Source: Psychromonas antarctica (GTDB lineage: Bacteria > Pseudomonadota > Gammaproteobacteria > Enterobacterales > Psychromonadaceae). Taken from it: DNA of 64,000 bases. The notes beneath the pieces are model-generated. The model saw nothing but the letters and a program-made list of their open reading frames with translations, did no database searches and was not told where the DNA came from. This document shows, piece after piece, positions 1 to 9,360 of this stretch. Made by a program: the position numbers and the translations under genes. The number at the start of each line of letters is the position of its first letter. Positions within the stretch are counted from its first letter, which is position 1. The stretch lies in contig NZ_JAHNZV010000007.1 of the NCBI RefSeq assembly GCF_022267535.1, positions 1-64,000 of the forward strand, in the 5' to 3' direction.

Positions 1-211
1 TTTTATTGTTTTGCGGGTGAAGAAAACACGGGTTTTAGCTTTGAATTAATTGTACATTTACGTTACAAAGTATTAACATCCATCATGGCGGTCAAATATA
101 AGTCAACCTGATAAATAAAACTGCGATTATGGTGATTGTTACTATAATTATCTTGTTTTACCAACTATAACGTTCTAAACGTTGATTATTTTCAAATCGT
201 AGGAATAAATT

Positions 212-1024
212 ATGAATGCTGAAGATGTTGTAAACTTAGTTCAAAATATTACCCTTGAATATGGTCCTAAATTGCTTGCGGCAATTGTTGTCTGGGTGAT
301 TGGTGTTTGGGTGATAAAATTATTGATGAAAGGCTTTGGTACAGTCATGGACAAAAGTAAGTTAGATGCGTCTTTGAAACCTTTCTTATCTAGTATTATC
401 GGCGTGTTACTTAAAGTGATGTTGGGTATTACCGTATTAAGTATGCTCAGCATTGAAATGACTTCTTTTGTGGCTATTTTAGCGGCAGCCGGATTAGCGG
501 TTGGTATGGCGCTTTCTGGCACATTACAAAACTTTGCGGGCGGTGTAATGATTTTAATCTTTAAGCCCTTTAAAGTAGGCCAAGTAATTGATGCTCAAGG
601 TCACATCGGCACAGTCCATGAGATTCAAATCTTCAATACTATTTTAAAAACGCCTGATAATAAAACCATTATTTTACCTAATGCGGCATTATCATCAGGC
701 TCAATGGTTAATTTTTCAACGGAAGCGAAACGCCGCGTGGATTGGACTATTGGTGTGGCTTATGGGGATGATTTAGATGTTGCTCGAGCCTCTATCAAGG
801 CGCTGTGCGATGCTGATGAACGTATTTTACAAGAAGATATCCCTGTTGTGATTGCCGTTGCGGCATTAGCTGATAGCTCTGTTAATTTTACCGTGCGTGC
901 TTGGGTTAAAGCGCCTGATTATTGGGGCGTGTTTTTTGCTATGAATGAAAATATCTATAAAACCTTCCCTAAACAAGGACTTAATATTCCTTTCCCACAA
1001 ATGGATGTTCATGTCCATCAATAA
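212..1024 (+). CDS. mscS: Small-conductance mechanosensitive channel, MscS family
   Basis: Predicted inner-membrane channel that opens on hypo-osmotic membrane tension and releases small solutes. The 270 residues show the minimal MscS plan: hydrophobic segments near residues 18-40 and 60-85, then a Gly/Ala-rich pore-lining helix near 88-120, followed by the soluble beta/mixed vestibule domain that ends at residue 270. Length is close to E. coli MscS (286). The start is supported by AGGAA 8-9 nt upstream of the ATG. It is monocistronic, with a strong hairpin terminator just downstream. MscS paralogues are common, so family assignment is firm while strict orthology is less certain. Confidence 0.9.
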   Translation: MNAEDVVNLVQNITLEYGPKLLAAIVVWVIGVWVIKLLMKGFGTVMDKSKLDASLKPFLSSIIGVLLKVMLGITVLSMLSIEMTSFVAILAAAGLAVGMALSGTLQNFAGGVMILIFKPFKVGQVIDAQGHIGTVHEIQIFNTILKTPDNKTIILPNAALSSGSMVNFSTEAKRRVDWTIGVAYGDDLDVARASIKALCDADERILQEDIPVVIAVAALADSSVNFTVRAWVKAPDYWGVFFAMNENIYKTFPKQGLNIPFPQMDVHVHQ

Positions 1025-1055
1025 ATCGATGGGGTGAGTGCATTACGTATGAGGC

Positions 1056-1085
1056 AAAAGCCAAGGTTATCTCCTTGGCTTTTTT
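1056..1085 (+). terminator. Rho-independent terminator of mscS
   Basis: An 11-bp perfect stem (AAAAGCCAAGG with CCTTGGCTTTT), a 6-nt loop, and a run of T. It lies 32 nt after the mscS stop. Confidence 0.85.
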
Positions 1086-1168
1086 ATCTGCTATGCTGTG
1101 AGTGTATGCGTACATAGCGGCACAAAAAATGGCTGCACTACTATGAAATTGGTCTATAAGGAAAACGC

Positions 1169-1363
1169 ATGAGCGCAACAAAACGGGTTAATATAAAAAA
1201 AGGAAGCGCGGTATCTATTGTTTTAAAACAAGATCAACGCAGCGGTATGCTTACGGATGGGATAGTAAAAGATATTTTAACCAACTCTGCTAATCACCCG
1301 CATGGCATAAAATTACGCTTGGAGAGTGGGGCGGTAGGGCGTGTTAAAGTGATTAATAACTAA
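1169..1363 (+). CDS. ywbE: YwbE family protein (DUF2196)
   Basis: A 64-residue basic protein of the YwbE family, a conserved small protein found in many bacteria. The function is not established, and I infer none. The sequence fits one small compact domain, with a Lys-rich N-terminus (VNIKKGSAVSIVLKQDQRSG) and a GxVxDILTNSxxHPHGIKVRLESG-like core typical of the family. The ATG is preceded by AAGG at 7-10 nt. It stands alone between mscS and the convergent ettA. Confidence 0.8.
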   Translation: MSATKRVNIKKGSAVSIVLKQDQRSGMLTDGIVKDILTNSANHPHGIKLRLESGAVGRVKVINN

Positions 1364-1373
1364 AATAATGACA

Positions 1374-1412
1374 GATAAAAAAGCCCCCAATAATTTATAT
1401 AGTCGGGGGCTT
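1374..1412 (-). terminator. Terminator of ettA
   Basis: Stem AAGCCCCC (1381-1388) pairs with GGGGGCTT (1405-1412). Read on the minus strand it is followed by TTTTTTATC. It lies 28 nt past the ettA stop. Confidence 0.85.
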
Positions 1413-1439
1413 GTAGATGTTTTCAGTGACGGAATCGAA

Positions 1440-3104
1440 TTAAGAAATACGTTTGTATTTAATACGGTGTGGCTCAACTGCTGCAGCGCCATAAGTTTTC
1501 TTCAGCCATTCTTCATAATCGCTGAAGTTACCTTCATAAAAGTTCACTACCCCCTCATCGCGGTAATCTATAATATGTGTGGCGATGCGATCTAAGAACC
1601 AGCGGTCATGGGATATAACCATGGCGCAACCGGCAAAACCAAGTAGGGCATCTTCAAGCGCGCGCAGGGTTTCGATATCAAGATCATTGGTTGGCTCATC
1701 GAGTAAGAGCATATTACCGCCAGATTTAAGCAGTTTTGCTAAATGTAAACGACCTCGTTCTCCGCCTGATAATTGGCCGACAATTTTTTGTTGATCGGTG
1801 CCTTTAAAGTTAAAGCGTCCGAGATAGGCACGGCTTGGAATTTCGATATTACCTATTTTGATGATATCACTGCCGCCAGATACCTCTTGAAATACGCTGA
1901 CTTTGTTATCCATATGATCACGGAATTGGTCAACAGATGCCAGCTGTACGGTTTCACCTATAATAATCTCACCGGAATCTGGTTTTTCTTCACCAGAGAG
2001 CATTTTAAAGAGGGTCGATTTACCCGCACCATTAGCGCCTATAATGCCGACAATGGCACCTTTAGGAATACTAAAGCTGAGATCGTCAATTAATACCCGA
2101 CCATCAAATGATTTTTTAAGATGAGATACTTCAATAACTTGATCACCTAGACGCTGACCTGTGGGAATAAACAGCTCATTGGTTTCATTGCGTTTTTGGA
2201 AATCTTGGTTGTTAAGTTCTTCAAAGCGGGATAAACGTGCTTTGCTTTTAGACTGGCGGCCTTTAGCATTGGAGCGAACCCATTCCAACTCTGTCTCGAT
2301 TTGACGTTGGCGGGCTTTTTCCTGTGATCCTTCCTGTCTTAAACGCTCATCTTTTTGTTCCAGCCATGAAGAGTAATTACCTTCCCAAGGGATACCATAA
2401 CCGCGGTCTAATTCTAAAATCCAACCGGCTACGTTGTCTAAGAAATAACGGTCATGGGTAATAGCGACGACTGTTCCTTCGTAGTCATGCAAGAAGCGCT
2501 CAAGCCAGCCAACAGATTCAGCATCTAAGTGGTTAGTCGGTTCATCAAGCAATAACATATCTGGTTTTTCAAGCAACAGACGACATAGCGCCACGCGGCG
2601 ACGTTCGCCCCCTGAAAGCACCTTTATCTGTGCGTCCCAAGCAGGTAAACGCAAGGCATCAGCGGCACGCTCAAGCTGGTTATCCAAATTATGGCCATCG
2701 TGTGCTTGAATTATATCTTCCAGCTGTCCTTGGCGTTTTGCGAGCTCATCAAAATCCGCATCCGCTTCTGCATAAGCCGCATAGACGGCATCTAATTCTG
2801 TCAGTGCATTTTTTACGTCACTGACCGCTTCTTCGATAATCTCACGTACATTTTTATCCAGATCGAGTACTGGCTCTTGCGGTAAGTAGCCAATTTTAGT
2901 GCCAGTAAGTGGGCGAGCTTCTCCCTCAAATTCGTGATCAACACCGGCCATAATACGCAGTAGGGTGGATTTCCCTGAGCCGTTTAAGCCTAATACGCCA
3001 ATTTTTGCGCCTGGGAAAAAACTCAGCGAGATATCTTTTAAAATAGTACGTTTGGGTGGGACCACCTTACTCACGCGATCCATAGTATAAATAAACTGTG
3101 CCAT
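1440..3104 (-). CDS. ettA: Energy-dependent translational throttle ATPase EttA (ABC-F)
   Basis: ABC-F ATPase that binds the ribosomal E site and gates the first elongation step according to ADP/ATP ratio (known for E. coli EttA). The 554 residues contain two ABC domains with no membrane segments. The first Walker A is GLNGSGKST at residues 39-47 and its signature is LSGGERRRVAL. A second Walker A is GANGAGKST and its signature is LSGGERGRLHL. Both Walker B regions read LLLDEPT(N)xLD. The charged arm/linker between the domains carries the ABC-F KGRQSKSKARLSRFEEL segment. Length matches E. coli EttA (555). Monocistronic, convergent with ywbE. Confidence 0.96.
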   Translation of the reverse strand: MAQFIYTMDRVSKVVPPKRTILKDISLSFFPGAKIGVLGLNGSGKSTLLRIMAGVDHEFEGEARPLTGTKIGYLPQEPVLDLDKNVREIIEEAVSDVKNALTELDAVYAAYAEADADFDELAKRQGQLEDIIQAHDGHNLDNQLERAADALRLPAWDAQIKVLSGGERRRVALCRLLLEKPDMLLLDEPTNHLDAESVGWLERFLHDYEGTVVAITHDRYFLDNVAGWILELDRGYGIPWEGNYSSWLEQKDERLRQEGSQEKARQRQIETELEWVRSNAKGRQSKSKARLSRFEELNNQDFQKRNETNELFIPTGQRLGDQVIEVSHLKKSFDGRVLIDDLSFSIPKGAIVGIIGANGAGKSTLFKMLSGEEKPDSGEIIIGETVQLASVDQFRDHMDNKVSVFQEVSGGSDIIKIGNIEIPSRAYLGRFNFKGTDQQKIVGQLSGGERGRLHLAKLLKSGGNMLLLDEPTNDLDIETLRALEDALLGFAGCAMVISHDRWFLDRIATHIIDYRDEGVVNFYEGNFSDYEEWLKKTYGAAAVEPHRIKYKRIS

Positions 3105-3656
3105 CAGGAATTGCTCTTATCAATGGGAAATAGTGAGGAAGATGATAGGGCAAAGTTGGCCAAAATAAAACCATTCAGCAAAAGGAAAAAGCTAATATCA
3201 TACTTATATGCTAGATAATTCAGTCCATCTAGCGCATAAAGAGGTCCTATGAGAAAAAAGAAAATATTTTAATTAAGTTGTTTGCCTCATTAAGCGCAGC
3301 GCCTCTTTAACGCTTTGTGCATGATTCTATTTTTGTTTTAAGGGTTACTTACAAAGAGAAAATACAGAGGGAGAAATGAGTGTAAAGAGAATTTTGTAAC
3401 TTAACTTTCTTGGCCTGCTTTGCGCATAAACTGCCGCCCTTATTGGCTAAGGAGTCTTTTTGTTGTTTCAAAATCTCATCTTTATTTACAAAATTTAATA
3501 GTGATAGTGATTAACATTAAAATTGATCATCTTTATGTACTAAATTATTCACCCTTTTTGCGCTATGCAAGGGGCAAAACTTTGCGTAAAATGTCCTATA
3601 TCACAAAAATCAATTCAATTTAATTGAATACCCACTTTTCCAAGCAGGAGATGCGC
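3105..3656. other. Intergenic region between ettA and glyA
   Basis: AT-rich, 552 bp, holding the divergent promoters of ettA and glyA. An imperfect hairpin lies at about 3208-3237 (ATGC-TAGAT pairing with ATCTA..GCAT). A GCAAA-AC-TTTGC inverted repeat at 3574-3585 sits inside a weak PurR-like 16-mer (3572-3587). An open frame at 3420-3623 looks like chance: it has no ribosome site and a low-complexity product. No RNA gene recognised. Confidence 0.5.
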
Positions 3657-4922
3657 ATGTTTAAACGCGATATGAATATTGCAGATTACGATCCACAATT
3701 ATGGCAAGCAATGACAGATGAAGTTCAGCGTCAGGAAGATCATATTGAGCTTATCGCATCTGAAAACTACACAAGCCCTCGTGTGATGGAAGCACAGGGT
3801 AGTCAATTAACCAATAAATATGCAGAAGGATATCCTGGTAAACGTTACTATGGCGGTTGCGAGTATGTCGACGTGGCAGAGTCTCTTGCTATTGAACGTG
3901 CTAAATCTTTATTTGGTGCCGACTACGCAAATGTACAACCCCATGCAGGTTCGCAAGCAAATAGTGCCGTTTACCAAGCGCTTTGTGCCCCGGGTGATAC
4001 CGTATTAGGTATGAGCCTAGCTCATGGTGGTCACTTGACACATGGTGCGTCTGTTAGCTTTTCTGGTAAAATGTACAATGCTGTGCAATACGGAATTAAT
4101 CCAGAAACGGGAATTTTAGATTATGCTGAAGTTGAGCGTTTAGCTGTAGAGCATAAGCCTAAAATGATTGTTGCTGGTTTTTCTGCCTATTCAGGTATTG
4201 TTGATTGGGCTAAATTCCGTGAAATTGCGGACAAAGTAGGTGCTTACCTGTTTGTTGATATGGCCCATGTTGCTGGCCTTGTGGCTGCAGGCCTCTATCC
4301 TAACCCTGTTCCTTTTGCTGATGTGGTTACAACCACCACCCATAAAACTTTAGGCGGTCCTCGTGGCGGTCTTATCCTTGCTAAAGCCAATGCTGATATT
4401 GAGAAAAAATTAAACTCTGCGGTATTCCCTGGCGGCCAAGGCGGCCCGTTAATGCATGTTATTGCAGCAAAAGCGGTTGCATTTAAAGAGTGTGCTGAGC
4501 CTGAATTTAAAGTTTACCAGCAAGCTGTTTTAGATAACGCGAAAGCAATGGTTAAAGTATTCCAAGAGCGTGGTTATAAAATTGTTTCTAACGGCACTGA
4601 AAACCACCTTTTCCTTGTGGATCTAATTGCTCAAGATATTACCGGTAAAGAAGCAGATGCAGCATTGGGTAATGCTCATATTACAGTCAATAAAAACTCT
4701 GTACCTAATGACCCACGCTCTCCATTTGTGACCTCTGGTCTACGTATCGGCACACCGGCATTCACACGCCGTGGTGCAAATGCACAACAAGCGACTGAAC
4801 TTACTGGCTGGATTTGTGACATTCTTGACGTAATCAAAGATGAACAAAAACTAGCGGTGACAATTGAAGCGGTGAAAGTAAAAGTGGCTGAATTTTGTAA
4901 AGCGTGCCCAGTTTACGGCTAA
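3657..4922 (+). CDS. glyA: Serine hydroxymethyltransferase
   Basis: PLP enzyme interconverting serine and glycine with tetrahydrofolate, the main source of C1 units. The 421 residues align throughout with E. coli GlyA (417). The PLP lysine is K230 in [15 protein letters not shown] chose the ATG at 3657 because [12 protein letters not shown] matches the family N-terminus and GGAG lies 6 nt upstream. The frame also opens at a TTG 33 nt earlier, without support. Monocistronic, followed by a hairpin terminator. A weak PurR-like palindrome lies about 70 nt upstream of the start, which would fit purine control as in E. coli, but its centre lacks the conserved CG step. Confidence 0.97.
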   Translation: MFKRDMNIADYDPQLWQAMTDEVQRQEDHIELIASENYTSPRVMEAQGSQLTNKYAEGYPGKRYYGGCEYVDVAESLAIERAKSLFGADYANVQPHAGSQANSAVYQALCAPGDTVLGMSLAHGGHLTHGASVSFSGKMYNAVQYGINPETGILDYAEVERLAVEHKPKMIVAGFSAYSGIVDWAKFREIADKVGAYLFVDMAHVAGLVAAGLYPNPVPFADVVTTTTHKTLGGPRGGLILAKANADIEKKLNSAVFPGGQGGPLMHVIAAKAVAFKECAEPEFKVYQQAVLDNAKAMVKVFQERGYKIVSNGTENHLFLVDLIAQDITGKEADAALGNAHITVNKNSVPNDPRSPFVTSGLRIGTPAFTRRGANAQQATELTGWICDILDVIKDEQKLAVTIEAVKVKVAEFCKACPVYG

Positions 4923-4953
4923 TCTGTAAAAGCTTGTTTATAAATAGTCTGAT

Positions 4954-4988
4954 AAAATGCCGTTCACTCTGAGTGAAGGGCATTTTTT
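4954..4988 (+). terminator. Terminator of glyA
   Basis: Stem AAAATGCC/GGCATTTT continued, after a G-G mismatch, by TTCACT/AGTGAA around a CTG loop, then a run of T. 31 nt after the glyA stop. Confidence 0.85.
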
Positions 4989-5816
4989 ATAGGCGCGAAG
5001 TACATAATCTAATTACTCTATTATTACATTTACCCTTATTTAACTACGTCGAACAATACGTATTGCAAACAAATAACGTTTTCCTCATTACCCAAGCAGA
5101 CAGCTTGTTCCCATTAATTTTTGCTACACAATCTATAGCCATTTAATTAAGCGGACTGCTAGTATTCATTTAGCAGGAATAAAATTTTTTATCTATATCT
5201 AGCAAATCTAGTTTTCAGAGCTGAGCTTTGCTCTGACAAAGCAAATCAATACAGTATAAATAGTTAGGTATTCCTGCGCTAAATCATTATAGTAAAAGCA
5301 AGCGATTGCTACACTAACTTGTTTTTTGCTGTAAAAAAATTGAAAAACAGCCTCATATAAATATTTTAACTTTATGATCTAAAAGGGAATTGGCCGCCAT
5401 CATTCCGAGGTGAGAAGCCTGCACTGCGTTGGTGCAGTGGATGCAAAAGGGAGCATCATTAAATACAATAAACGCGATAGCGTTAAGCGACTGTTTTACT
5501 AGGGTCTTTGTAACTGGTTGAATAATAAATTATATTTTTTTTTGTGAAGTTTTTTAATCTTGGCTTATTTTATGCTTTACTTGGTTTTGATTGGAATCGT
5601 ATCTAGCCTTTAGATGAACAGTTAAATTCTGTTTTGAGCATGCATGGACGTTAATTTTATAAAATGGCTCAGGGAAAATATAAAATAACAATGCGTTTGA
5701 TTCACCCATTACTGGCATGTGATTGCAAACTGCCAACTTGATATCGATTTTTAAATGTAGGTCGGCATAAGACGACTTACTTAATTTTAATAAACATGAA
5801 CAATAGGAATGCTAAC
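4989..5816. other. Long non-coding stretch upstream of oppA
   Basis: About 830 bp without a credible gene. Most is very AT-rich. A less AT-rich island at about 5391-5490 holds three successive short hairpins: CACTGC/GCAGTG at 5422-5439, ATGC/GCAT at 5441-5456 and AACGC/GCGTT at 5471-5484. A minus-strand frame at 5554-5736 shows no ribosome site or family resemblance and is taken as chance. The stretch presumably includes the opp promoter and 5' UTR. No riboswitch or known small RNA recognised. Confidence 0.45.
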
Positions 5817-7448
5817 ATGCATAAAAACAAAATAACTCAGGCACTGCTTTTAGCTGCCGGAATTTCGCTTGTCGCTACATCATTTTCAACCATGGCGGCT
5901 AACGTGCCTGCCGGCGTTAAATTAGCGGCTAAACAAGAGTTAGTGCGTGGTAACGGAACTGAAGTTGCTTCACTTGACCCACATAAAACGGAAGGTGTGC
6001 CCGAGTCTCATGTTATTCGCGATCTTTTAGAAGGATTGGTTAATCAGGATGCTGAGGGGAATACTATTCCAGGTGTCGCTGAACGTTGGGAAACAACGGA
6101 TAATAAAACTTTTACCTTCTATCTACGTAAAGATGCGAAGTGGTCAAATGGTGATCCTGTGACTGCTGATGATTTTGTTTATAGTTTCCAACGTGTCGTC
6201 GATCCTGCAACCGCTTCACCTTATTCTTGGTATCTTGAAATGACCACCATGACTAATGCTGCAGATATTATTGCCGGGAAAAAAGATAAATCAACATTAG
6301 GTGTTAAAGCAATTGATGCGCATACCTTTCAGGTGCATTTGGAAAACGCTGTTCCTTATTTTGTGATGATGATGGGTCATACGACCGTTAAACCTGTGCA
6401 TAAAGCAACGGTCGAAAAATTTGGCGATCAATGGACTAAACCTGAAAATTTTGTAGGTAATGGCGCATTTGTGGTTAGTAATTGGGTGGTCAATGAGCGT
6501 ATTGAAATGACGCCCAACAAATACTACTGGGATAATGCACATACAGTATTAACTAAAGTCACTTTCCTACCGATTGAAAATCAAGTCGCTGAAATGAACC
6601 GTTTCCTTTCAGGCGAACTTGATTTTACTTATGAAATCTCTAATGAGCACTTTAGAAGTCTAAAGAAAGAACATCCTGAATCTCTACAGGTGAAAGGTAA
6701 CCTTTGTACTTATTATTATAATTTTAATACCCATAAAAAGCCGTTTGATGATGTGCGTGTACGTAAAGCGATCTCTTATGCTATTGACCGCCATATTGTT
6801 ACTGATGCACTACTTGGTCAAGGGCAAAAACCGGCTTATTTCTTAACACCTGAAATTATTGCTGGTTTTAGTCCAACGCTTCCAGCCTACGGTAAACTAA
6901 CTCAAAAAGAGCGTAATGCAAAAGCGAAAGAGCTATTAGCTGAAGCGGGCTACAATAAATCTAATCCACTTAAATTCAGCTTGTTATATAATACTAGCGA
7001 AAACCATAAGAAGCTTGCTGTCGCGATCGCTTCGATGTGGAAAAAAACCTTAGGTGTTGACGTGACGTTGGAAAACCAAGAGTGGAAAACTTACCTAGAA
7101 ACTAAAAAACAGGGTAATTTCGAAGCATCTCGCGCTGGCTGGTGTGGTGATTACAATGAGCCTTCAACCTTTACTTCGTTAATGGAAGGCAGCAATACAA
7201 CCGGTGGTATCCATTATCAAAGTGCGGCATACGATGAGTTAATTAAGCGTGGTATCGAAACAACGTCAGCAAAAGAACGCACTGAGTTATATTACGCGCA
7301 GGAAGCTCTACTGGCTAAAGACATGCCTATTGCACCTATTTATCAGTATGTGATGGCGCGTCTAGTTAATCCTCATGTAGGCGGCTATGCAGCCAACAAT
7401 GCTGAAGATAAGCTTTATTCAAAAGATATGTATATTATCGCTGAATAA
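5817..7448 (+). CDS. oppA: Oligopeptide ABC transporter, periplasmic binding protein
   Basis: Periplasmic solute-binding protein (SBP_bac_5 family) that captures oligopeptides for OppBCDF. The 543 residues begin with a signal peptide: basic HKNK, a hydrophobic core, and a cleavage site near FSTMAA-NVPAG (about residue 28). The family segments LVRGNGTEVASLDPHKTEG, KWSNGDPVTADDFVYSFQR and WCGDYNEPSTF are visible. The start is set at 5817 because AGGAA lies 8 nt upstream. An in-frame ATG at 5796 has no ribosome site. First gene of oppABCDF. A terminator-like hairpin after it suggests extra monocistronic oppA transcript, as expected for the abundant binding protein. Confidence 0.95.
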   Translation: MHKNKITQALLLAAGISLVATSFSTMAANVPAGVKLAAKQELVRGNGTEVASLDPHKTEGVPESHVIRDLLEGLVNQDAEGNTIPGVAERWETTDNKTFTFYLRKDAKWSNGDPVTADDFVYSFQRVVDPATASPYSWYLEMTTMTNAADIIAGKKDKSTLGVKAIDAHTFQVHLENAVPYFVMMMGHTTVKPVHKATVEKFGDQWTKPENFVGNGAFVVSNWVVNERIEMTPNKYYWDNAHTVLTKVTFLPIENQVAEMNRFLSGELDFTYEISNEHFRSLKKEHPESLQVKGNLCTYYYNFNTHKKPFDDVRVRKAISYAIDRHIVTDALLGQGQKPAYFLTPEIIAGFSPTLPAYGKLTQKERNAKAKELLAEAGYNKSNPLKFSLLYNTSENHKKLAVAIASMWKKTLGVDVTLENQEWKTYLETKKQGNFEASRAGWCGDYNEPSTFTSLMEGSNTTGGIHYQSAAYDELIKRGIETTSAKERTELYYAQEALLAKDMPIAPIYQYVMARLVNPHVGGYAANNAEDKLYSKDMYIIAE

Positions 7449-7465
7449 AGTGTTGATCTGCTGAT

Positions 7466-7491
7466 AAGAGGCTCTTGTAGCCTCTTTTTTT
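7466..7491 (+). terminator. Intra-operon terminator/attenuating hairpin between oppA and oppB
   Basis: AAGAGGCT/AGCCTCTT stem, CTTGT loop and a 7-8 T run, 17 nt after the oppA stop. Its position inside a same-strand operon suggests partial termination. Confidence 0.75.
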
Positions 7492-7513
7492 GTTTAACTA
7501 AGTTGAGTTAATT

Positions 7514-8434
7514 ATGTTTAAATTCATCCTCAAGAGAGTCATTGAAGCTATTCCGACCTTGCTAATATTGATTACTATCTCTTTCTTTTTAATGCGTTTT
7601 GCCCCAGGCAGCCCGTTCTCCAGTGAGCGCACCTTGCCTCCTCAGGTCATGCAAAATATTAATGCCAAATATGGCCTTGATAAACCCGTCATGGAGCAAT
7701 ACACCACCTACCTTGTTAATGTCTTACAAGGTGACTTAGGTCCCTCGTTTAAATACAAAGACTATACGGTTAATGAACTGGTGGCAGCAGCTTTACCCGT
7801 TTCTGCAAAAATCGGTTCGGTGGCGTTTCTCTTTGCGGTATTTTTTGGTGTGTCGATTGGCACGATCGCTGCGTTACGACAAAATAGCTGGCTTGATTAC
7901 AGTGTGATGTCGACGGCCATGTTGGGGATTGTAATGCCCTCGTTTGTTTTAGCACCGGTATTGATTTATATCTTTTCTATTCATTTAGGCTGGTTTCCTG
8001 CAGGTGGTTGGCTAGACGGATCTGCTCAATATATGGTATTACCCGTATTGGGGATGTCGATGATGTATGTCGCCACTTTTGCGCGTATTACCCGTGGCAG
8101 TATGATTGAAACACTTAATAGTAACTTTATTCGCACGGCGCGAGCCAAAGGGTTGAGCTTTCCTTATATTGTTTTACACCATGCGTTGAAACCAGCAATG
8201 TTGCCAGTTGTTTCTTATATGGGGCCTGCTTTTGTCGGCATTATTACTGGTTCAGTAGTGATTGAAACCATTTTTGGTTTACCGGGTATCGGTAAGCTAT
8301 TTGTGAATGCGGCGTTTAATCGCGACTATTCATTAGTGATGGGGGTAACCATCCTTATCGGTTTATTGTTCATCCTATTTAATGCCATCGTGGATATTCT
8401 TCTCGCTTATGTCGATCCTAAAATTCGCTTTTAA
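7514..8434 (+). CDS. oppB: Oligopeptide ABC transporter permease OppB
   Basis: Inner-membrane permease of the peptide/nickel type, the OppC partner. The 306 residues have an N-terminal transmembrane helix (about 10-30), a periplasmic loop, then five more hydrophobic segments. The BPD_transp_1 coupling motif is visible as FIRTARAKGLSFPYIVLHHALKPA (EAA-type loop). Length equals E. coli OppB (306). It follows the oppA terminator hairpin and precedes oppC by 12 nt. Confidence 0.96.
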   Translation: MFKFILKRVIEAIPTLLILITISFFLMRFAPGSPFSSERTLPPQVMQNINAKYGLDKPVMEQYTTYLVNVLQGDLGPSFKYKDYTVNELVAAALPVSAKIGSVAFLFAVFFGVSIGTIAALRQNSWLDYSVMSTAMLGIVMPSFVLAPVLIYIFSIHLGWFPAGGWLDGSAQYMVLPVLGMSMMYVATFARITRGSMIETLNSNFIRTARAKGLSFPYIVLHHALKPAMLPVVSYMGPAFVGIITGSVVIETIFGLPGIGKLFVNAAFNRDYSLVMGVTILIGLLFILFNAIVDILLAYVDPKIRF

Positions 8435-8446
8435 AGGACGGAGCTT

Positions 8447-9349
8447 ATGTTAACTAAAAAACAAAATATAGACGCCATTGACAGCTTCTCTGAAAACTTA
8501 GAAATTGAAGGTCGCAGTCTGTGGAAAGATGCACGGATTCGTTTTATGCGTAATAAAGCGGCAATGGTGAGTTTGATTATTCTCTGTATGATTACGTTGG
8601 CTGTTATTTTTGTGCCGATGTTTGCAGAATTTACTTATGATGATACGGATTGGTATGCACTGCATCAAGCACCTTCGACATTGCATCTGTTTGGCACTGA
8701 CAGCCTTGGACGCGATCTGTTTGTACGTACCTTTATCGGTGGCCGAATCTCATTAATGGTCGGTATCTTAGGCGCCTTGGTGGCGGTTGTGATTGGTACT
8801 GTCTATGGGGCTGCTTCTGGCTTTCTCGGCGGGAAAGTTGATCGCGCTATGATGCGACTTCTTGAAATACTTTATTCAATTCCCTTTATGTTTTTGGTGA
8901 TTGTATTGGTGACCTTCTTTGGCCGCCATATTGTACTGATATTTGTTGCGATTGGGGCGATCGCCTGGCTGGATATGGCACGTATTGTGCGTGGTCAAAC
9001 ATTAAGCTTGCGTAACAAAGAGTTTATTGAAGCCGCACATGTTTGTGGTGTGAGTAACTGGAATATTATCAGACGCCATATTATCCCGAACGTATTGGGT
9101 ATCGTGGCTGTTTATTCAACACTGTTAGTGCCAAGTATGATTCTGACCGAATCTTTTCTGAGCTTTTTAGGGTTAGGCGTACAAGAGCCTATGACCAGTT
9201 GGGGCGCTTTATTACAAGAGGGCGCTCAAACAATGGAAATAGCAATTTGGCAGATAGCCTTCCCGGCTGCATTTATGGTGATTACCCTGTTCTGTTTTAA
9301 CTATATCGGTGACGGTCTGCGCGATGCGCTTGATCCTAAAGACAGATAA
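8447..9349 (+). CDS. oppC: Oligopeptide ABC transporter permease OppC
   Basis: Second inner-membrane permease of the importer. The 300 residues show the OppC N-terminal cytoplasmic extension with RSLWKDARIRFMRNKAAM, a first transmembrane segment near 38-60, the FGTDSLGRD motif near residue 82 characteristic of OppC/DppC, and the EAA loop (FIEAAHVCGVSNWNIIRRHIIPN). Length matches E. coli OppC (302). GGAcGGAG lies upstream of the ATG. Translationally spaced 12 nt from oppB and 11 nt from oppD. Confidence 0.96.
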   Translation: MLTKKQNIDAIDSFSENLEIEGRSLWKDARIRFMRNKAAMVSLIILCMITLAVIFVPMFAEFTYDDTDWYALHQAPSTLHLFGTDSLGRDLFVRTFIGGRISLMVGILGALVAVVIGTVYGAASGFLGGKVDRAMMRLLEILYSIPFMFLVIVLVTFFGRHIVLIFVAIGAIAWLDMARIVRGQTLSLRNKEFIEAAHVCGVSNWNIIRRHIIPNVLGIVAVYSTLLVPSMILTESFLSFLGLGVQEPMTSWGALLQEGAQTMEIAIWQIAFPAAFMVITLFCFNYIGDGLRDALDPKDR

Positions 9350-9360
9350 AAGGAAAAATA

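Noticed and set aside
3572-3587. PurR operator upstream of glyA
   Set aside because: 12/16 match, but the centre is AC where the essential CG step is expected, so it is noted only as weak.
3420-3623. 67-codon plus-strand ORF upstream of glyA
   Set aside because: No ribosome site, low-complexity Ile/Lys-rich product and no family resemblance; it lies in the glyA promoter region.
5554-5736. 60-codon minus-strand ORF upstream of oppA
   Set aside because: No ribosome site and no family resemblance; AT-rich chance frame.
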